From Rahnella perminowiae (GTDB lineage: Bacteria; Pseudomonadota; Gammaproteobacteria; Enterobacterales; Enterobacteriaceae): DNA of 34,599 nt. The position numbers were made by a program, and so were the translations under genes. Each line of letters opens with the position of its first letter. Positions within the stretch are counted from its first letter, which is position 1. Below, piece by piece: positions 8,104 through 16,657 of this stretch. The notes under the pieces were generated by a model, which saw only the letters and a program-made list of their open reading frames with translations, did no database searches and was not told the origin of the DNA. The stretch spans positions 1 to 34,599 of the forward strand of contig NZ_JAFMOS010000623.1 in assembly GCF_019049755.1 (NCBI RefSeq), given 5' to 3'.

Positions 8104-8142
8104 GTTCAACCCGCAATGTATCAATTCAATTGCAGGTTGAAC
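8104..8142 (-). repeat. Long hairpin between the MFS and S66 genes
   Basis: Arms 8104-8117 and 8129-8142 (GTTCAACCCGCAAT against ATTGCAGGTTGAAC) pair at 13 of 14 positions around an 11-nt loop. No T-run follows on the transcribed strand, so it is more likely an mRNA stability or processing hairpin or an operator than a terminator. Confidence 0.7.
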
Positions 8143-8168
8143 AGGGCATACAGGATAAAACCGGTGGA

Positions 8169-9485
8169 TTAATGACCGGTTGCGATTTCTTCCGGCGGTG
8201 CTTTTTTACCAAATAATTCCGTCACTTTGCTCTGGCGTACCAGAATAGCCATTGCAATCACTCCAACGATCGCCAGACCGCTTGAGAGGATGAAGGCTGT
8301 CTGATAACCCCCGCCGTACTGGATTAAAAATCCGGTGATACTCGGGGATAAAATCCCGGCCAGATTCGCCAGTAAATGCACAAAACCACCCGCCGTTCCG
8401 ATACGGTGCGCCGGAACGATATCCTGCAACAATGACCAGCATGCCTGTGGCGTCATATAAGCAAAAATACTGGCGACTGTAATCAGCGCTACGGCGCCTG
8501 CGGTGTTGCGGGTATAAGCCGTCATCAGCACACAACCGGCAGCCACAATCAGACCTGCGAAAATCACCGCTTTACGTGAGAAGAGAAAATTCCCGCTACG
8601 TCGGAAAAGAATATCGGCGACGATCCCGCCCCCGATGAAACCCGCGGTTGCACCCAGCCAGGGCAAAATACCGATAATACTCATGCTTTTAATATCGAGA
8701 TGCTGGAAATCAGTGAGATAGCTTGGTAGCCATGACAGGAAGAAATACTGGATATAGTTGAAACAGAAAAAGGCCACAGCCACACCCAGCACCGGTTTGG
8801 AAAATACGTAATACCACAGGCTGTGTGCATCTTTTTCTCTGATATCGTTGGTGATCGGTGTTGCGGGGCGATCACGGGTAATCAGACATTTTTCCTCCTC
8901 TGATACTTGCGGATGCTGTTCTGGTTTATCACGGAAAAAAGTCATCCACGCTGCAAGCCAGACAAAGCCCAGCGCGGCAATCACCACGAAGGCAATACGC
9001 CAGCCAAAATGCAGACCGACCAGCCCGACAATCGGCGCGGCGATGGCCGCCCCCAACGGTTGACCCGCGTTGGTAAAACCGACCGCGCGGCCCACTTCTT
9101 TGCGCGGAAACCAGTTAGAAATCGACTTGTTGGTGGTGGTCCCCATCGGGCCTTCGCCGATACCAAACATGACGCGCACGACCAGCAAATGCGCGAAACT
9201 GTTCACCAGCGCGGTTGCACCGCAAAATATTGACCAGAATGCGGCAGCGAAGGCGAAGACTTTGCGCGGACCAAATTTGTCTGCACTCCACCCGCCAATA
9301 AAGCAAAACAGGCAGTAGCCGATAAAGAAGGCGCTGAACAAAATCCCCATTTGAGCATCATTGATGTGCAGGTCACCCTTGATCAGGGGGGCCATTACCG
9401 ATAGCGCTGCGCGGTCCAGATAATTGAGCATGCCGGCAAAGAACAGTAACAGGGCGATCACGACACGATAATTAGATTTACGCAT
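8169..9485 (-). CDS. MFS transporter, anion:cation symporter family (hexonate/glucarate-type)
   Basis: A 438-aa inner-membrane permease with about 12 hydrophobic segments. The opening RVVIALLLFFAGMLNYLDRAALSVMAP is typical of the ACS family (galactonate, glucarate and phthalate transporters). Motif A appears as GGWSADKFGPRK, and RVMFGIGEGP and FPRKEVGRAVGFTNAG are the conserved loop signatures. The central cytoplasmic loop and LSWLPSYL in the second half fit the same family. Its start overlaps the end of the dehydratase gene by 8 bp, so the two are translationally coupled and probably act on the same substrate, most likely a sugar acid. The exact substrate cannot be read from sequence. Confidence 0.88.
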   Translation of the reverse strand: MRKSNYRVVIALLLFFAGMLNYLDRAALSVMAPLIKGDLHINDAQMGILFSAFFIGYCLFCFIGGWSADKFGPRKVFAFAAAFWSIFCGATALVNSFAHLLVVRVMFGIGEGPMGTTTNKSISNWFPRKEVGRAVGFTNAGQPLGAAIAAPIVGLVGLHFGWRIAFVVIAALGFVWLAAWMTFFRDKPEQHPQVSEEEKCLITRDRPATPITNDIREKDAHSLWYYVFSKPVLGVAVAFFCFNYIQYFFLSWLPSYLTDFQHLDIKSMSIIGILPWLGATAGFIGGGIVADILFRRSGNFLFSRKAVIFAGLIVAAGCVLMTAYTRNTAGAVALITVASIFAYMTPQACWSLLQDIVPAHRIGTAGGFVHLLANLAGILSPSITGFLIQYGGGYQTAFILSSGLAIVGVIAMAILVRQSKVTELFGKKAPPEEIATGH

Positions 9486-10638
9486 GAGCGGCTCCGGCAG
9501 TCAGAGAAAGGGTTTTCGAGCTGATGAGATACTTCTTGATGACGGAAAGTGACGGCTCAAAGCCCAGCCCCGGTATGTCCGGCAACCGCATATAGGGTTC
9601 GAAATTCAGTTGTGAATAAAGCGCGTCTTGCCACTGAATGTAAGGCACTTCCAGGCTTACACTGTCATCGAGCATAGCGACCAGTTGGGCTGTGGCCATC
9701 AGGCCGGCACCATAATAAAAACAGTGCGGCACAACCCGGATTTGGTATTGCTTAGCCAGAGTAAATACTTTCAACATGGCAGTGATACCGCCGACTTTAC
9801 TGACACTGGGCTGTGCGATATCGATTGCGCCGCGTTCGAAATGTTCGGCGAAGCCTTGCACGCCTGCTGCATTCTCGCCAGCAGCAATACGCGTTCCTTG
9901 TTTTCGAACTTCCGCCAGGCCGGCTAAATCATCCGGTGGCCAGACCGGCTCTTCCAGCCAGCCCAGATTAAGAGACAGCAAAGCCTGTGCCTTTTTCACT
10001 GCCTCCTCCACGGTCCAGGGGCAGTTCACATCGATCATCAGTTCAGCATCGGCAGGTAATATTTCTCTGGCAGCGGCAATGGCCGGATAAGCCGTTTCAT
10101 GCAGCTTAATGGCGCGGAATCCCGCCCGATAAGTACTCAGCACTTTTGCCGCTACCCGTTCAGGATGGTTACCATAACTGACCAGGCTGGCATAAATGCC
10201 GATTTTTTGACGTTTTGCGCCCAGCATTTGCCAAAGCGGCTGTTCCCGCCATTTCGCCAGTAAATCCCACAGCGCAATATCAACAGCGGAAAGGGCAAAT
10301 ATCACGGGACCGGTTCGCCCGAAAGCATGAAAGTTAACCTCGGCCTGCTGCATCAGTACGGCAATTTCCTGCGGGCTTTGCGGGCAGGTTTGGCCGAGGA
10401 AAAAACGCCCAACCAGATCGTTCAGCGCAGTTTCGGTCATGGGATTACAAAGATGTCCGAAACCTTCTCCCCAACCGTGCAGACCTGTGTCAGTCGTGAT
10501 TTTTACCAGCAACGTTTCCATCCTGCTGAGCTCGGGAGACGCTGCGTTATAAGCCTCGGTCTGAGTCCCTTGTATTTTTTCCCTGCCGCTGCTGAACGGG
10601 ATAGCAACGCGCAATACCTCAATCCTGATTATTTTCAT
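9478..10638 (-). CDS. Enolase-superfamily acid-sugar dehydratase (mandelate racemase subgroup)
   Basis: A 386-aa enzyme expected to dehydrate a sugar acid to a 2-keto-3-deoxy acid. An N-terminal capping domain (about 1-130) precedes the barrel. Metal ligands are D203 (LMIDVN), E229 or E230 (WLEEP) and E255 (AAGEN). The His-Asp dyad appears as D273 (IDIAQPSVSKVGG) and H305 (VVPHCFYYGAG), with a further glutamate in SLEVP. The second-strand motif is K178-x-H180 (IKLHE) rather than the K-x-K of mandelate racemase, which may change stereospecificity. It is the first gene of the dehydratase-permease-S66 cluster. AGGAA lies 6 nt before the start. Family assignment is firm, substrate unknown. Confidence 0.87.
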   Translation of the reverse strand: MKIIRIEVLRVAIPFSSGREKIQGTQTEAYNAASPELSRMETLLVKITTDTGLHGWGEGFGHLCNPMTETALNDLVGRFFLGQTCPQSPQEIAVLMQQAEVNFHAFGRTGPVIFALSAVDIALWDLLAKWREQPLWQMLGAKRQKIGIYASLVSYGNHPERVAAKVLSTYRAGFRAIKLHETAYPAIAAAREILPADAELMIDVNCPWTVEEAVKKAQALLSLNLGWLEEPVWPPDDLAGLAEVRKQGTRIAAGENAAGVQGFAEHFERGAIDIAQPSVSKVGGITAMLKVFTLAKQYQIRVVPHCFYYGAGLMATAQLVAMLDDSVSLEVPYIQWQDALYSQLNFEPYMRLPDIPGLGFEPSLSVIKKYLISSKTLSLTAGAAHA

Positions 10639-10711
10639 GAGATGTTCCTGTTTTTGTAGGGCTGTGAGGATACTTATCAGCCTAAGTAAACAGTCTAAAA
10701 CGCGGGAATAT

Positions 10712-10732
10712 GGCCGTTAACGGACGTCGGCC
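10712..10732. promoter_or_regulatory. Nested palindrome upstream of the dehydratase operon (candidate operator)
   Basis: A perfect 10-bp palindrome CCGTTAACGG (10714-10723) sits inside a wider GGCCG...CGGCC inverted repeat (10712-10732), about 75-95 bp before the dehydratase start. This is the size and place of a repressor operator. No regulator gene lies beside the cluster. The remainder of 10639-10828 holds nothing else I recognise. Confidence 0.45.
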
Positions 10733-10828
10733 TAACTTTTAAGCAGGATTAAACGGGAATTTTGGGCAAATGAATAAAGAAGTGAGAAGCAAGTCACGAA
10801 AGTGAGACTTTGACGTTTAGCGGAAAGC

Positions 10829-10851
10829 AAAAAACCCGCCATAGGCGGGTT
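10829..10851 (-). terminator. tRNA-Phe terminator
   Basis: AACCCGCC (10833-10840) and GGCGGGTT (10844-10851) form a perfect 8-bp stem with a 3-nt loop, followed by a T-run on the - strand. It lies 12 nt beyond the tRNA 3' end. Confidence 0.92.
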
Positions 10852-10862
10852 CTTCTAAATAA

Positions 10863-10938
10863 TGGTGCCCGGACTCGGAATCGAACCAAGGACACAGGGA
10901 TTTTCAATCCCTTGCTCTACCGACTGAGCTATCCGGGC
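10863..10938 (-). tRNA. pheU: tRNA-Phe (GAA)
   Basis: The 76-nt reverse strand reads as a complete tRNA: acceptor GCCCGGA pairing with TCCGGGC, encoded CCA end, D-arm with AGCTCAGT-GGTAGAG, anticodon stem-loop with GAA in ATTGAAAAT, and T-arm GGTTCGATTCC. It matches the enterobacterial phenylalanine tRNA. Its position beside yjdC corresponds to the pheU locus of E. coli. The accessory block lies on its 3' side. Confidence 0.97.
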
Positions 10939-10940
10939 AA

Positions 10941-10977
10941 CGGGGCGCATTAAACCGTATCGGGCATGTGCCGTCAA
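10941..10977 (-). promoter_or_regulatory. tRNA-Phe promoter with GC-rich discriminator
   Basis: On the - strand, -35 TTGACG (10977-10972) and -10 TTTAAT (10954-10949) are 17 bp apart, followed by the discriminator GCGCCCCG (10948-10941). A GC-rich discriminator is the mark of stringently controlled stable-RNA promoters. Confidence 0.85.
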
Positions 10978-11067
10978 CGGCTTTGTCGTCTAAAACACAT
11001 AAAAGACGTTTGTTTGCTGACTTTTCATGCAAAAAGGATGAAATCGTCGGGTAGCGAAAGGGGTAAG

Positions 11068-11643
11068 TCAGGAAAGTGCACCATGTTCACGGCAGCGGGC
11101 GATATTTAGAACATCCTCTGCCAGACGGCGTGCGACTTCCACATCGTTTAGCTGGCGCTTCACCAGCAGTTTACTCAGACACCCTTCGAGGATCAGTTCC
11201 ATCTGCTGAGCGACCATTTGTGCATCATCCGAGCCCATTTCCTGTAAAAGCGACAAGGTGTAGTCGTAGGAGGCTCGTTTTTGCTGCTGAGCCAACTGAT
11301 GAATAGGTGCATCGCTGTCAGGGAAAAACGTACAGGCTGCGATAAACAGACATCCCGGATAGCGCTGCTGCCGTACCTGCTCATCCAGTACCTTATAACG
11401 AGCCAGCAATTTCTGTGGCGCGGAAAGCGATTCATCCAGCATCAGCTGACGACGCCAGATATCAATCTGCTCACCGTGATAACGCAGGCTGTCATAAAGC
11501 AGGGCTTCGGCATCCGGCCAGAAACGGCGTAATTCGATGAGCGGAACATCAACCAGCTCGGCGACAGTTTCCAGTGACAATGTTGCAAGGCCACGTTGTT
11601 CCAGGAAATTAAGGGTTTTATCGAGAACTTGTTCACGTAGCAC
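11068..11643 (-). CDS. yjdC: TetR-family regulator YjdC
   Basis: A 191-aa protein, the same length as E. coli YjdC. The N-terminal TetR-type helix-turn-helix (about residues 20-45, [23 protein letters not shown]) is followed by a helical ligand domain with the conserved stretches [25 protein letters not shown] and [15 protein letters not shown]. The open frame runs on upstream, but a GTG at 11643 preceded by AGGAGG gives the family N-terminus, so I chose it. It follows dsbD by 43 bp on the same strand, as in E. coli, and probably shares its transcript. Its target and ligand are not known to me. Confidence 0.9.
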   Translation of the reverse strand: MLREQVLDKTLNFLEQRGLATLSLETVAELVDVPLIELRRFWPDAEALLYDSLRYHGEQIDIWRRQLMLDESLSAPQKLLARYKVLDEQVRQQRYPGCLFIAACTFFPDSDAPIHQLAQQQKRASYDYTLSLLQEMGSDDAQMVAQQMELILEGCLSKLLVKRQLNDVEVARRLAEDVLNIARCREHGALS

Positions 11644-11686
11644 GTTTGCCTCCTCACAATTCGCGTACTTCAAAATGTAGTGTCGT

Positions 11687-13417
11687 TTACGGGCGGGCTT
11701 TCTGCAAATGCGTGCTGAATTCCTTCGCATTCATAAAACCCGTAACCCGCGACTGTGGCAACTCATGACCATCCGGCCCGAAGAATATAATTGTCGGCAG
11801 GCCAAGAACATTCAGACGAGTTAGTAACGCTTTCTGCTCAGGAGAATTTTGGGTGACATCCGCCTGGAGTAATAAAGTGTCCGACAGTTCATTCTGCACT
11901 TCTGGTGCCGGGAAGGTATACTTTTCGAACTCTTTACAGGCTACGCACCAGTCGGCGTATAAATCCAACATGACACGTTTTCCCTCCGCGCCCTGAAGGG
12001 CGGTATCCAGTTGCGCCACGTTATGAATTTTCTGGAAACTGAGTGCATGTGTCTGTGTCATTGTATTTTCCGCAGGTGCAAATGCCCAGTCCTGCAACGG
12101 CCGGCTGATGATCAGTACTGCAGCAAGAAACACAATTTGCAGGATGCGTACCACCCCACGGTGACTTTTCAGGCTGAGCAGCAATGCCCAGCCGAAGAAG
12201 GCCATGCCGAGCAGGCTCCACAAACGCAACCCCCAGACATCGCCAGTCACACGTTCGAGCAGGAATACCGGCAGCGCCAGAATGACAAAGCCAAACCCTT
12301 CCTTAACATATTGCATCCACGGCCCGCTTCGGGGCAGCAATTTATTGCCGAACATCGTGGCGATGATAAGCGGAATGCCCATACCCAGCGCATAGAGATA
12401 GAGCGTGCCTGCACCAGACAGCAGATTGCCGCTCTGGGCGATATACAGCAGGATAGCGCTGAGTGGCGCGGTGGTGCAGGGAGAACAAATCAGTCCGGCC
12501 AGTGCGCCCATAATAAAGACGCCGGGCAGTGAACCGCCTTTTTGTTCATTGCTCCACAGCGCGAGACGGGTCTGCACCGAAGAAGGCAATTGCAGGCTGA
12601 AGACGCCAAACATCGACAAGGCCAGCGCAATGAATATCATCGAAAGTACAATCAGCACCCACGGGCTCTGTAACGCGGCCTGGAACTGTAAACCGGCTGC
12701 GGCGACGACCATGCCGAGCAGCGTGTAAGTCAGCGCCATGCCCTGCACGTAAACCAGCGACAGCAGGAAAATGCGTTTCATGCTGTGAGGGCGCTTACGC
12801 CCGAGAATGATGCCGGAAATCAGCGGATACATCGGCAGAACACAGGGCGTAAAGGCAATCCCAATGCCGATCAGCAATGCCCACAGCGGAGAAAACGGCA
12901 ATGGTGTGGATAGCTTTTCAGGTGTCGCGATAACCGGTGCGCTATCCGGTGCAGGCATGATGACACGCGTCGGTTCGGCGACGGCATTCAGCGGCACTTC
13001 ACGGGTTTCCGGCGGGTAGCAGAATCCTGCGGCGGCGCACCCCTGGTAAGTAACACGAACAGTCGCATCAGCGCTGGCCTGTCGCAACGGAACCGTCAGG
13101 TTCAGGGCATTTTCATAAACTTCGCTGTCACCGAAAAATTCATCATGATGATCATGTCCTTTTGGCATCAGGAATGCTGCCAGCCGGGCATTTTTGGGCT
13201 CCAGCTCAATTTTGCTGCGATACAAATAGTATCCGTCACGGATTTGCCAGTTCAGTTTGAGATCGTGCCCTTGCTGCTGAAAATCAAAGCTGAATGCCTG
13301 ATCGACGGGTACAAACTGCGCCGCGGCGGGTTTGCCAAATAAAGAGGCATTCGCCTGAAACGGCAAAAGACACAGGCTGCAAAGCAGGAAGAAAATTCGA
13401 AGAATGCGGTGATCCAT
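11687..13417 (-). CDS. dsbD: Thiol:disulfide interchange protein DsbD
   Basis: A 576-aa inner-membrane protein that passes electrons from cytoplasmic thioredoxin to periplasmic DsbC, DsbG and CcmG. The signal peptide ends near QANA. The periplasmic alpha domain has its redox pair in [13 protein letters not shown] (C127/C133). The eight-helix beta domain has [11 protein letters not shown] and [11 protein letters not shown]. The C-terminal thioredoxin-fold gamma domain has [17 protein letters not shown]. Every redox cysteine is present. The frame is open to 13492, but the ATG at 13417 yields the normal signal peptide. In E. coli cutA lies just upstream; here the 171 bp before dsbD hold no cutA. 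Confidence 0.96.
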   Translation of the reverse strand: MDHRILRIFFLLCSLCLLPFQANASLFGKPAAAQFVPVDQAFSFDFQQQGHDLKLNWQIRDGYYLYRSKIELEPKNARLAAFLMPKGHDHHDEFFGDSEVYENALNLTVPLRQASADATVRVTYQGCAAAGFCYPPETREVPLNAVAEPTRVIMPAPDSAPVIATPEKLSTPLPFSPLWALLIGIGIAFTPCVLPMYPLISGIILGRKRPHSMKRIFLLSLVYVQGMALTYTLLGMVVAAAGLQFQAALQSPWVLIVLSMIFIALALSMFGVFSLQLPSSVQTRLALWSNEQKGGSLPGVFIMGALAGLICSPCTTAPLSAILLYIAQSGNLLSGAGTLYLYALGMGIPLIIATMFGNKLLPRSGPWMQYVKEGFGFVILALPVFLLERVTGDVWGLRLWSLLGMAFFGWALLLSLKSHRGVVRILQIVFLAAVLIISRPLQDWAFAPAENTMTQTHALSFQKIHNVAQLDTALQGAEGKRVMLDLYADWCVACKEFEKYTFPAPEVQNELSDTLLLQADVTQNSPEQKALLTRLNVLGLPTIIFFGPDGHELPQSRVTGFMNAKEFSTHLQKARP

Positions 13418-13588
13418 GCGGAGTACAGTTCTCTTTGTCGCGGCAGATGAACAGCCACTGAGTGAATCGACAGAAGATGCGCACGGCGTCATGCCATCGC
13501 GCGTTGATGAATGGTGAGTATACCCTGACCAATCGCTGAGCAGAAAGTCCCGCAGTGCTTAACAGGGGCCGCAGCCCCCGGAAAACTG

Positions 13589-14890
13589 TCAGAGAATAAT
13601 ACTGCCGAAACCGAATCCGAAAAGTACCGCGAGGAATACGCCAATGGTGCCGGGGATAAAGAACGGATGGTTGAAAACGAAGCGCCCGATGCGGGTGGTG
13701 CCGGTGTCATCCATCTGCACGGCGGCAACCAGTGTCGGGTAAGTGGGCAGAATGAACAAACCTGACACGGCAGCAAATGAACCTACGGCAGTCAGGGGGG
13801 ATACACTCAGCGCCAGGGCCATCGGCAGCAGGGCTTTGGTGGTGGCGGCCTGCGAATACAACAGCGCTGAACTGAAGAAGAAGATCACTGCCAGCAGCCA
13901 CGGATGTACCTGGATCAATCCGCCCGCCGTTTCTTTGATCCAACTGAGATTGGCCTGCACAAAGGTGTCACCCAGCCAGGCCACACCGAGAATACAAATA
14001 CAGGCGCTCATGCCGGATTTGAATGTGCTGGATGTCAGAATGGCGTCGGTATCAATACTGCACAGCAAGGTGATTAGTGTGGCGACACTGAGCATGATAA
14101 TCAGGATGGCACTGTTAGTGGTCATCACAGGTTGCGCGACCCAGCCCAGGCTAGGGCTGTTAATGACCGCATAAGCGACCACCGTCAGGACGCCGAGCAG
14201 GAACAGCAATACCGAAAGTTTGGCGCCGCGTTTGATTTCCAGCGCTTTATTACCACGCAGTTGGATCAGGCCTTCTTCATACCGTTTGAGATAAACCGGG
14301 TCATTGGACAGTTTCGAGTCAAAGCACGCGCTGACAATCAGTGACATCAGGATCACTGCGGCCAGCGTGGACGGAATCATCACCATCAGCAGATGCAAAT
14401 AACTGACGCCGTGACCTTCCATGGTGGAAGCCATGTACACCACTGCGGCAGAAATCGGCGAGGCAGTAATTGCTATCTGGGCAGCAACTACGGCGGTGGA
14501 AAGCGGGCGACAGGGTTTAATCCCTTGCTCTTTGGCGACTTCAGAAATAACCGGTAATGCTGACAGTGAAATGTTGCCAGTGCCCGCCATAATCGTCAGA
14601 AAATAGGTGACAACAGGTGCGAGGAGGGTGATGTGTTTGGGATTTCGGCGCAGCAATTTTTCGGTTTGTTGCACCAGATAATCCATCCCGCCAGCCACCT
14701 GCATGGTCGAGATCGCGGCGATCACGGCCATGATGATGGAGATGACGTCAAAGGGGATAGTTCCCGGTTTAACGCCTATCAGGGCGAGCACCAGAACGCC
14801 AAGCCCGCCTGCGAAACCAATGCCGATGCCGCCTAAGCGCGCACCGAGGAAAATCGCCGCCAGTACGATAATAAATTCGATAATTAACAT
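13589..14890 (-). CDS. dcuA: Anaerobic C4-dicarboxylate transporter DcuA
   Basis: A 433-aa inner-membrane carrier of the Dcu family that exchanges aspartate, fumarate and malate for succinate. The hydrophobic profile covers the full length, with conserved stretches FLGARLGGIGIGFAGGLGV, YFLTIMAGTGNISLSALPVI, AAQIAITASPISAAVVYM and, at the end, HPFFIPGTIG. Length equals E. coli DcuA. It follows aspA on the same strand, and together they supply fumarate and export succinate for the fumarate reductase encoded further right. The intergenic gap contains the aspA terminator, so it is probably expressed both by read-through and from its own promoter. Confidence 0.96.
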   Translation of the reverse strand: MLIIEFIIVLAAIFLGARLGGIGIGFAGGLGVLVLALIGVKPGTIPFDVISIIMAVIAAISTMQVAGGMDYLVQQTEKLLRRNPKHITLLAPVVTYFLTIMAGTGNISLSALPVISEVAKEQGIKPCRPLSTAVVAAQIAITASPISAAVVYMASTMEGHGVSYLHLLMVMIPSTLAAVILMSLIVSACFDSKLSNDPVYLKRYEEGLIQLRGNKALEIKRGAKLSVLLFLLGVLTVVAYAVINSPSLGWVAQPVMTTNSAILIIMLSVATLITLLCSIDTDAILTSSTFKSGMSACICILGVAWLGDTFVQANLSWIKETAGGLIQVHPWLLAVIFFFSSALLYSQAATTKALLPMALALSVSPLTAVGSFAAVSGLFILPTYPTLVAAVQMDDTGTTRIGRFVFNHPFFIPGTIGVFLAVLFGFGFGSIIL

Positions 14891-14913
14891 GGTTGTCCGT
14901 CCCTATTCCCCGC

Positions 14914-14957
14914 ATTCCTTAAGGAATTGATAATTAATTGTTGTGTAATTGTTGTGT
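14914..14957. promoter_or_regulatory. 14-bp palindrome plus 11-bp tandem repeat before dcuA
   Basis: A perfect palindrome ATTCCTTAAGGAAT (14914-14927) is followed by two exact, adjacent copies of AATTGTTGTGT (14936-14946 and 14947-14957). They lie 24-67 bp upstream of dcuA, between it and the aspA terminator. An 11-bp period places the copies on the same face of the helix, which suits a protein-binding site. The regulator is unknown. Confidence 0.45.
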
Positions 14958-14967
14958 CGTGCAAAGT

Positions 14968-15001
14968 AAAAAGGCCCGCTGTTCCGCAGAACAACGAGCC
15001 T
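14968..15001 (-). terminator. aspA terminator (aspA-dcuA intergenic)
   Basis: On the - strand AGGCTCGTTGTTC pairs with GAACAGCGGGCCT around TGCG, with minor mismatches, then TTTTTAC. It starts 24 nt after the aspA stop. Leakage would let aspA transcripts continue into dcuA. Confidence 0.8.
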
Positions 15002-15024
15002 CAAAAGGTCAGCAGTGAAATCTG

Positions 15025-16461
15025 TTACTGTTCATTTTCATCGGTATAGCGTTTGGCTTTGTAGGCCGGATGTTTCAGGTTTTCGATAGAGAAAATATCG
15101 TCCAGCTCCGCCTCTGTCAGCAGGCCACGTTCGAGCACCACCTCTCTGACGCTCTTACCGGTTTCAGCACAAATCTTGCCGACGATATCGCCGTTGTGAT
15201 GGCCGATGAACGGGTTAAGGTAGGTGACGATGCCGATTGAATTGAAAACGTAGAATTCACACACTTCTTTGTTGGCAGTAATACCGTTGATGCATTTTTC
15301 CAGCAGATTGTAACAGGCGTTAGTCAGGATATGCACTGACTCAAACATCGCCTGACCAATTACCGGTTCCATTACGTTCAGCTGCAACTGGCCTGCTTCA
15401 GCCGCCATCGTGACGCAAACGTCGTTACCGATGACTTTAAAACACACCTGATTCACTACTTCAGGGATCACCGGGTTCACTTTGGCCGGCATAATGGATG
15501 AGCCCGCCTGCAATTCCGGCAGGTTAATTTCGTTTAAACCCGCGCGCGGTCCGGAAGAAAGCAGACGCAGGTCATTACAGATTTTAGAAAGCTTCACGGC
15601 CAGGCGTTTCAGTGAGCTGTGGACCATCACGTACGCGCCACAGTCTGACGTCGCTTCAATCAGATCTTCTGCCGGTACGCAGGCCAGATTGCTGACTTCT
15701 GCCAGCTTTTCTACCGCCAGCTGTTGATAACCTTCTGGTGTATTCAGGCGTGTACCGATTGCCGTCGCCCCGAGGTTGACTTCGAGCAGTAATTCGCCGG
15801 TGCGCATCAGGTTGCGAGTTTCTTCTTTGAGCAGCACATTAAACGCGTGGAATTCCTGACCGAGCGTCATCGGAACGGCGTCCTGCAACTGTGTGCGGCC
15901 CATCTTGATGATGTTTTCAAATTCTTTCGCTTTACGCTCAAAACCATCCCCTAACTGGGAAATAGCATCAACCAGCTTTAGCAAAGACGCGTAGACGGCG
16001 ATACGAAAACCGGTCGGGTAGGCATCATTGGTCGACTGGCATTTGTTCAGATGATCATTTGGATTGAGGAACTGGTAATCGCCTTTCTGGTGTCCCATCA
16101 GTTCAAGACCGATGTTCGCCAGCACTTCATTCGTGTTCATATTTACCGAGGTTCCCGCGCCGCCCTGATACACGTCGATAGGGAACTGGTCCATGCATTT
16201 GCCTTTATCAAGCACTTCGTCGCACGCCTGAATAATGATATCCGCAATATGGCGTGGAATGGTGCGCAGTTCTTTGTTAGCAAGAGCCGCGGCCTTTTTC
16301 ACCATCACCATGCCACGAACAAACTCAGGGACATCGCTGATCTTGGTGTTGCTGATGTAGAAGTTTTCAATCGCCCGCAGGGTGTGAATGCCGTAATAAG
16401 CTTCTGCCGGAACTTCGCGCGTGCCCAGCAGGTCTTCCTCGATACGAATGGTGTTTGACAT
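15025..16461 (-). CDS. aspA: Aspartate ammonia-lyase AspA
   Basis: A 478-aa cytoplasmic homotetrameric enzyme converting L-aspartate to fumarate and ammonia. The fumarase/aspartase signature [11 protein letters not shown] is at 320-330, with the mobile loop and its active-site serine. [15 protein letters not shown] (99-113), [10 protein letters not shown] (141-150) and [16 protein letters not shown] (188-203) are the other conserved active-site blocks. Length equals the E. coli protein. AGAAGG precedes the ATG. It pairs with dcuA downstream and feeds fumarate to FrdABCD during anaerobic growth. Control by CRP is supported by a perfect site in its upstream region. Confidence 0.97.
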   Translation of the reverse strand: MSNTIRIEEDLLGTREVPAEAYYGIHTLRAIENFYISNTKISDVPEFVRGMVMVKKAAALANKELRTIPRHIADIIIQACDEVLDKGKCMDQFPIDVYQGGAGTSVNMNTNEVLANIGLELMGHQKGDYQFLNPNDHLNKCQSTNDAYPTGFRIAVYASLLKLVDAISQLGDGFERKAKEFENIIKMGRTQLQDAVPMTLGQEFHAFNVLLKEETRNLMRTGELLLEVNLGATAIGTRLNTPEGYQQLAVEKLAEVSNLACVPAEDLIEATSDCGAYVMVHSSLKRLAVKLSKICNDLRLLSSGPRAGLNEINLPELQAGSSIMPAKVNPVIPEVVNQVCFKVIGNDVCVTMAAEAGQLQLNVMEPVIGQAMFESVHILTNACYNLLEKCINGITANKEVCEFYVFNSIGIVTYLNPFIGHHNGDIVGKICAETGKSVREVVLERGLLTEAELDDIFSIENLKHPAYKAKRYTDENEQ

Positions 16462-16505
16462 GAGAACCTTCTCTTCGGTACAGAATGTGTTATGCGATGT
16501 TTAAA

Positions 16506-16534
16506 ATTATGTTACTTGCCGTGATAAATTTAAA
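16506..16534 (-). promoter_or_regulatory. Candidate aspA promoter
   Basis: On the - strand TTTAAA (16534-16529) and CATAAT (16511-16506) are 17 bp apart, predicting a start near 16499 and a leader of about 40 nt before aspA. The match is moderate. Other -10-like hexamers occur nearer the CRP site. Confidence 0.4.
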
Positions 16535-16641
16535 ACGATCAACCGTTGTTTTAGCAACGAAGGCGATCATATGCTGCTCCAGATGAATTGCACGTACTAA
16601 GATCACTATCCTGCCCTATTAGTGTGCATGTTTTTAGTATC

Positions 16642-16657
16642 TGTGAGAATTCTCACA
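16642..16657. promoter_or_regulatory. Perfect CRP-binding palindrome between aspA and fxsA
   Basis: TGTGAGAATTCTCACA is a perfect 16-bp palindrome and an exact TGTGA-N6-TCACA CRP half-site pair. It lies 180 bp before aspA (leftward) and 178 bp before fxsA (rightward). A GATAAT (16701-16706) placed near -63 relative to the site could be a class I CRP promoter toward fxsA. A weaker TAATAG (16621-16616, - strand) would be at the class II distance toward aspA. aspA is known to be CRP-activated in E. coli. The remainder of the 374-bp gap shows no other clear element. Confidence 0.85.

Noticed and set aside
1..10862. Prophage or integrative element with recognisable mobility genes
   Set aside because: No integrase, transposase, phage structural gene or direct repeat of the tRNA-Phe 3' end was found in the block.
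13418..13492. N-terminal extension of DsbD upstream of the ATG at 13417
   Set aside because: The extra residues would block the signal peptide and have no family counterpart.
13565..13578. GC-rich hairpin GGGGC-CGCA-GCCCC after dcuA as a terminator
   Set aside because: The stem is only 5 bp and no T-run follows on the - strand; left out as too weak.
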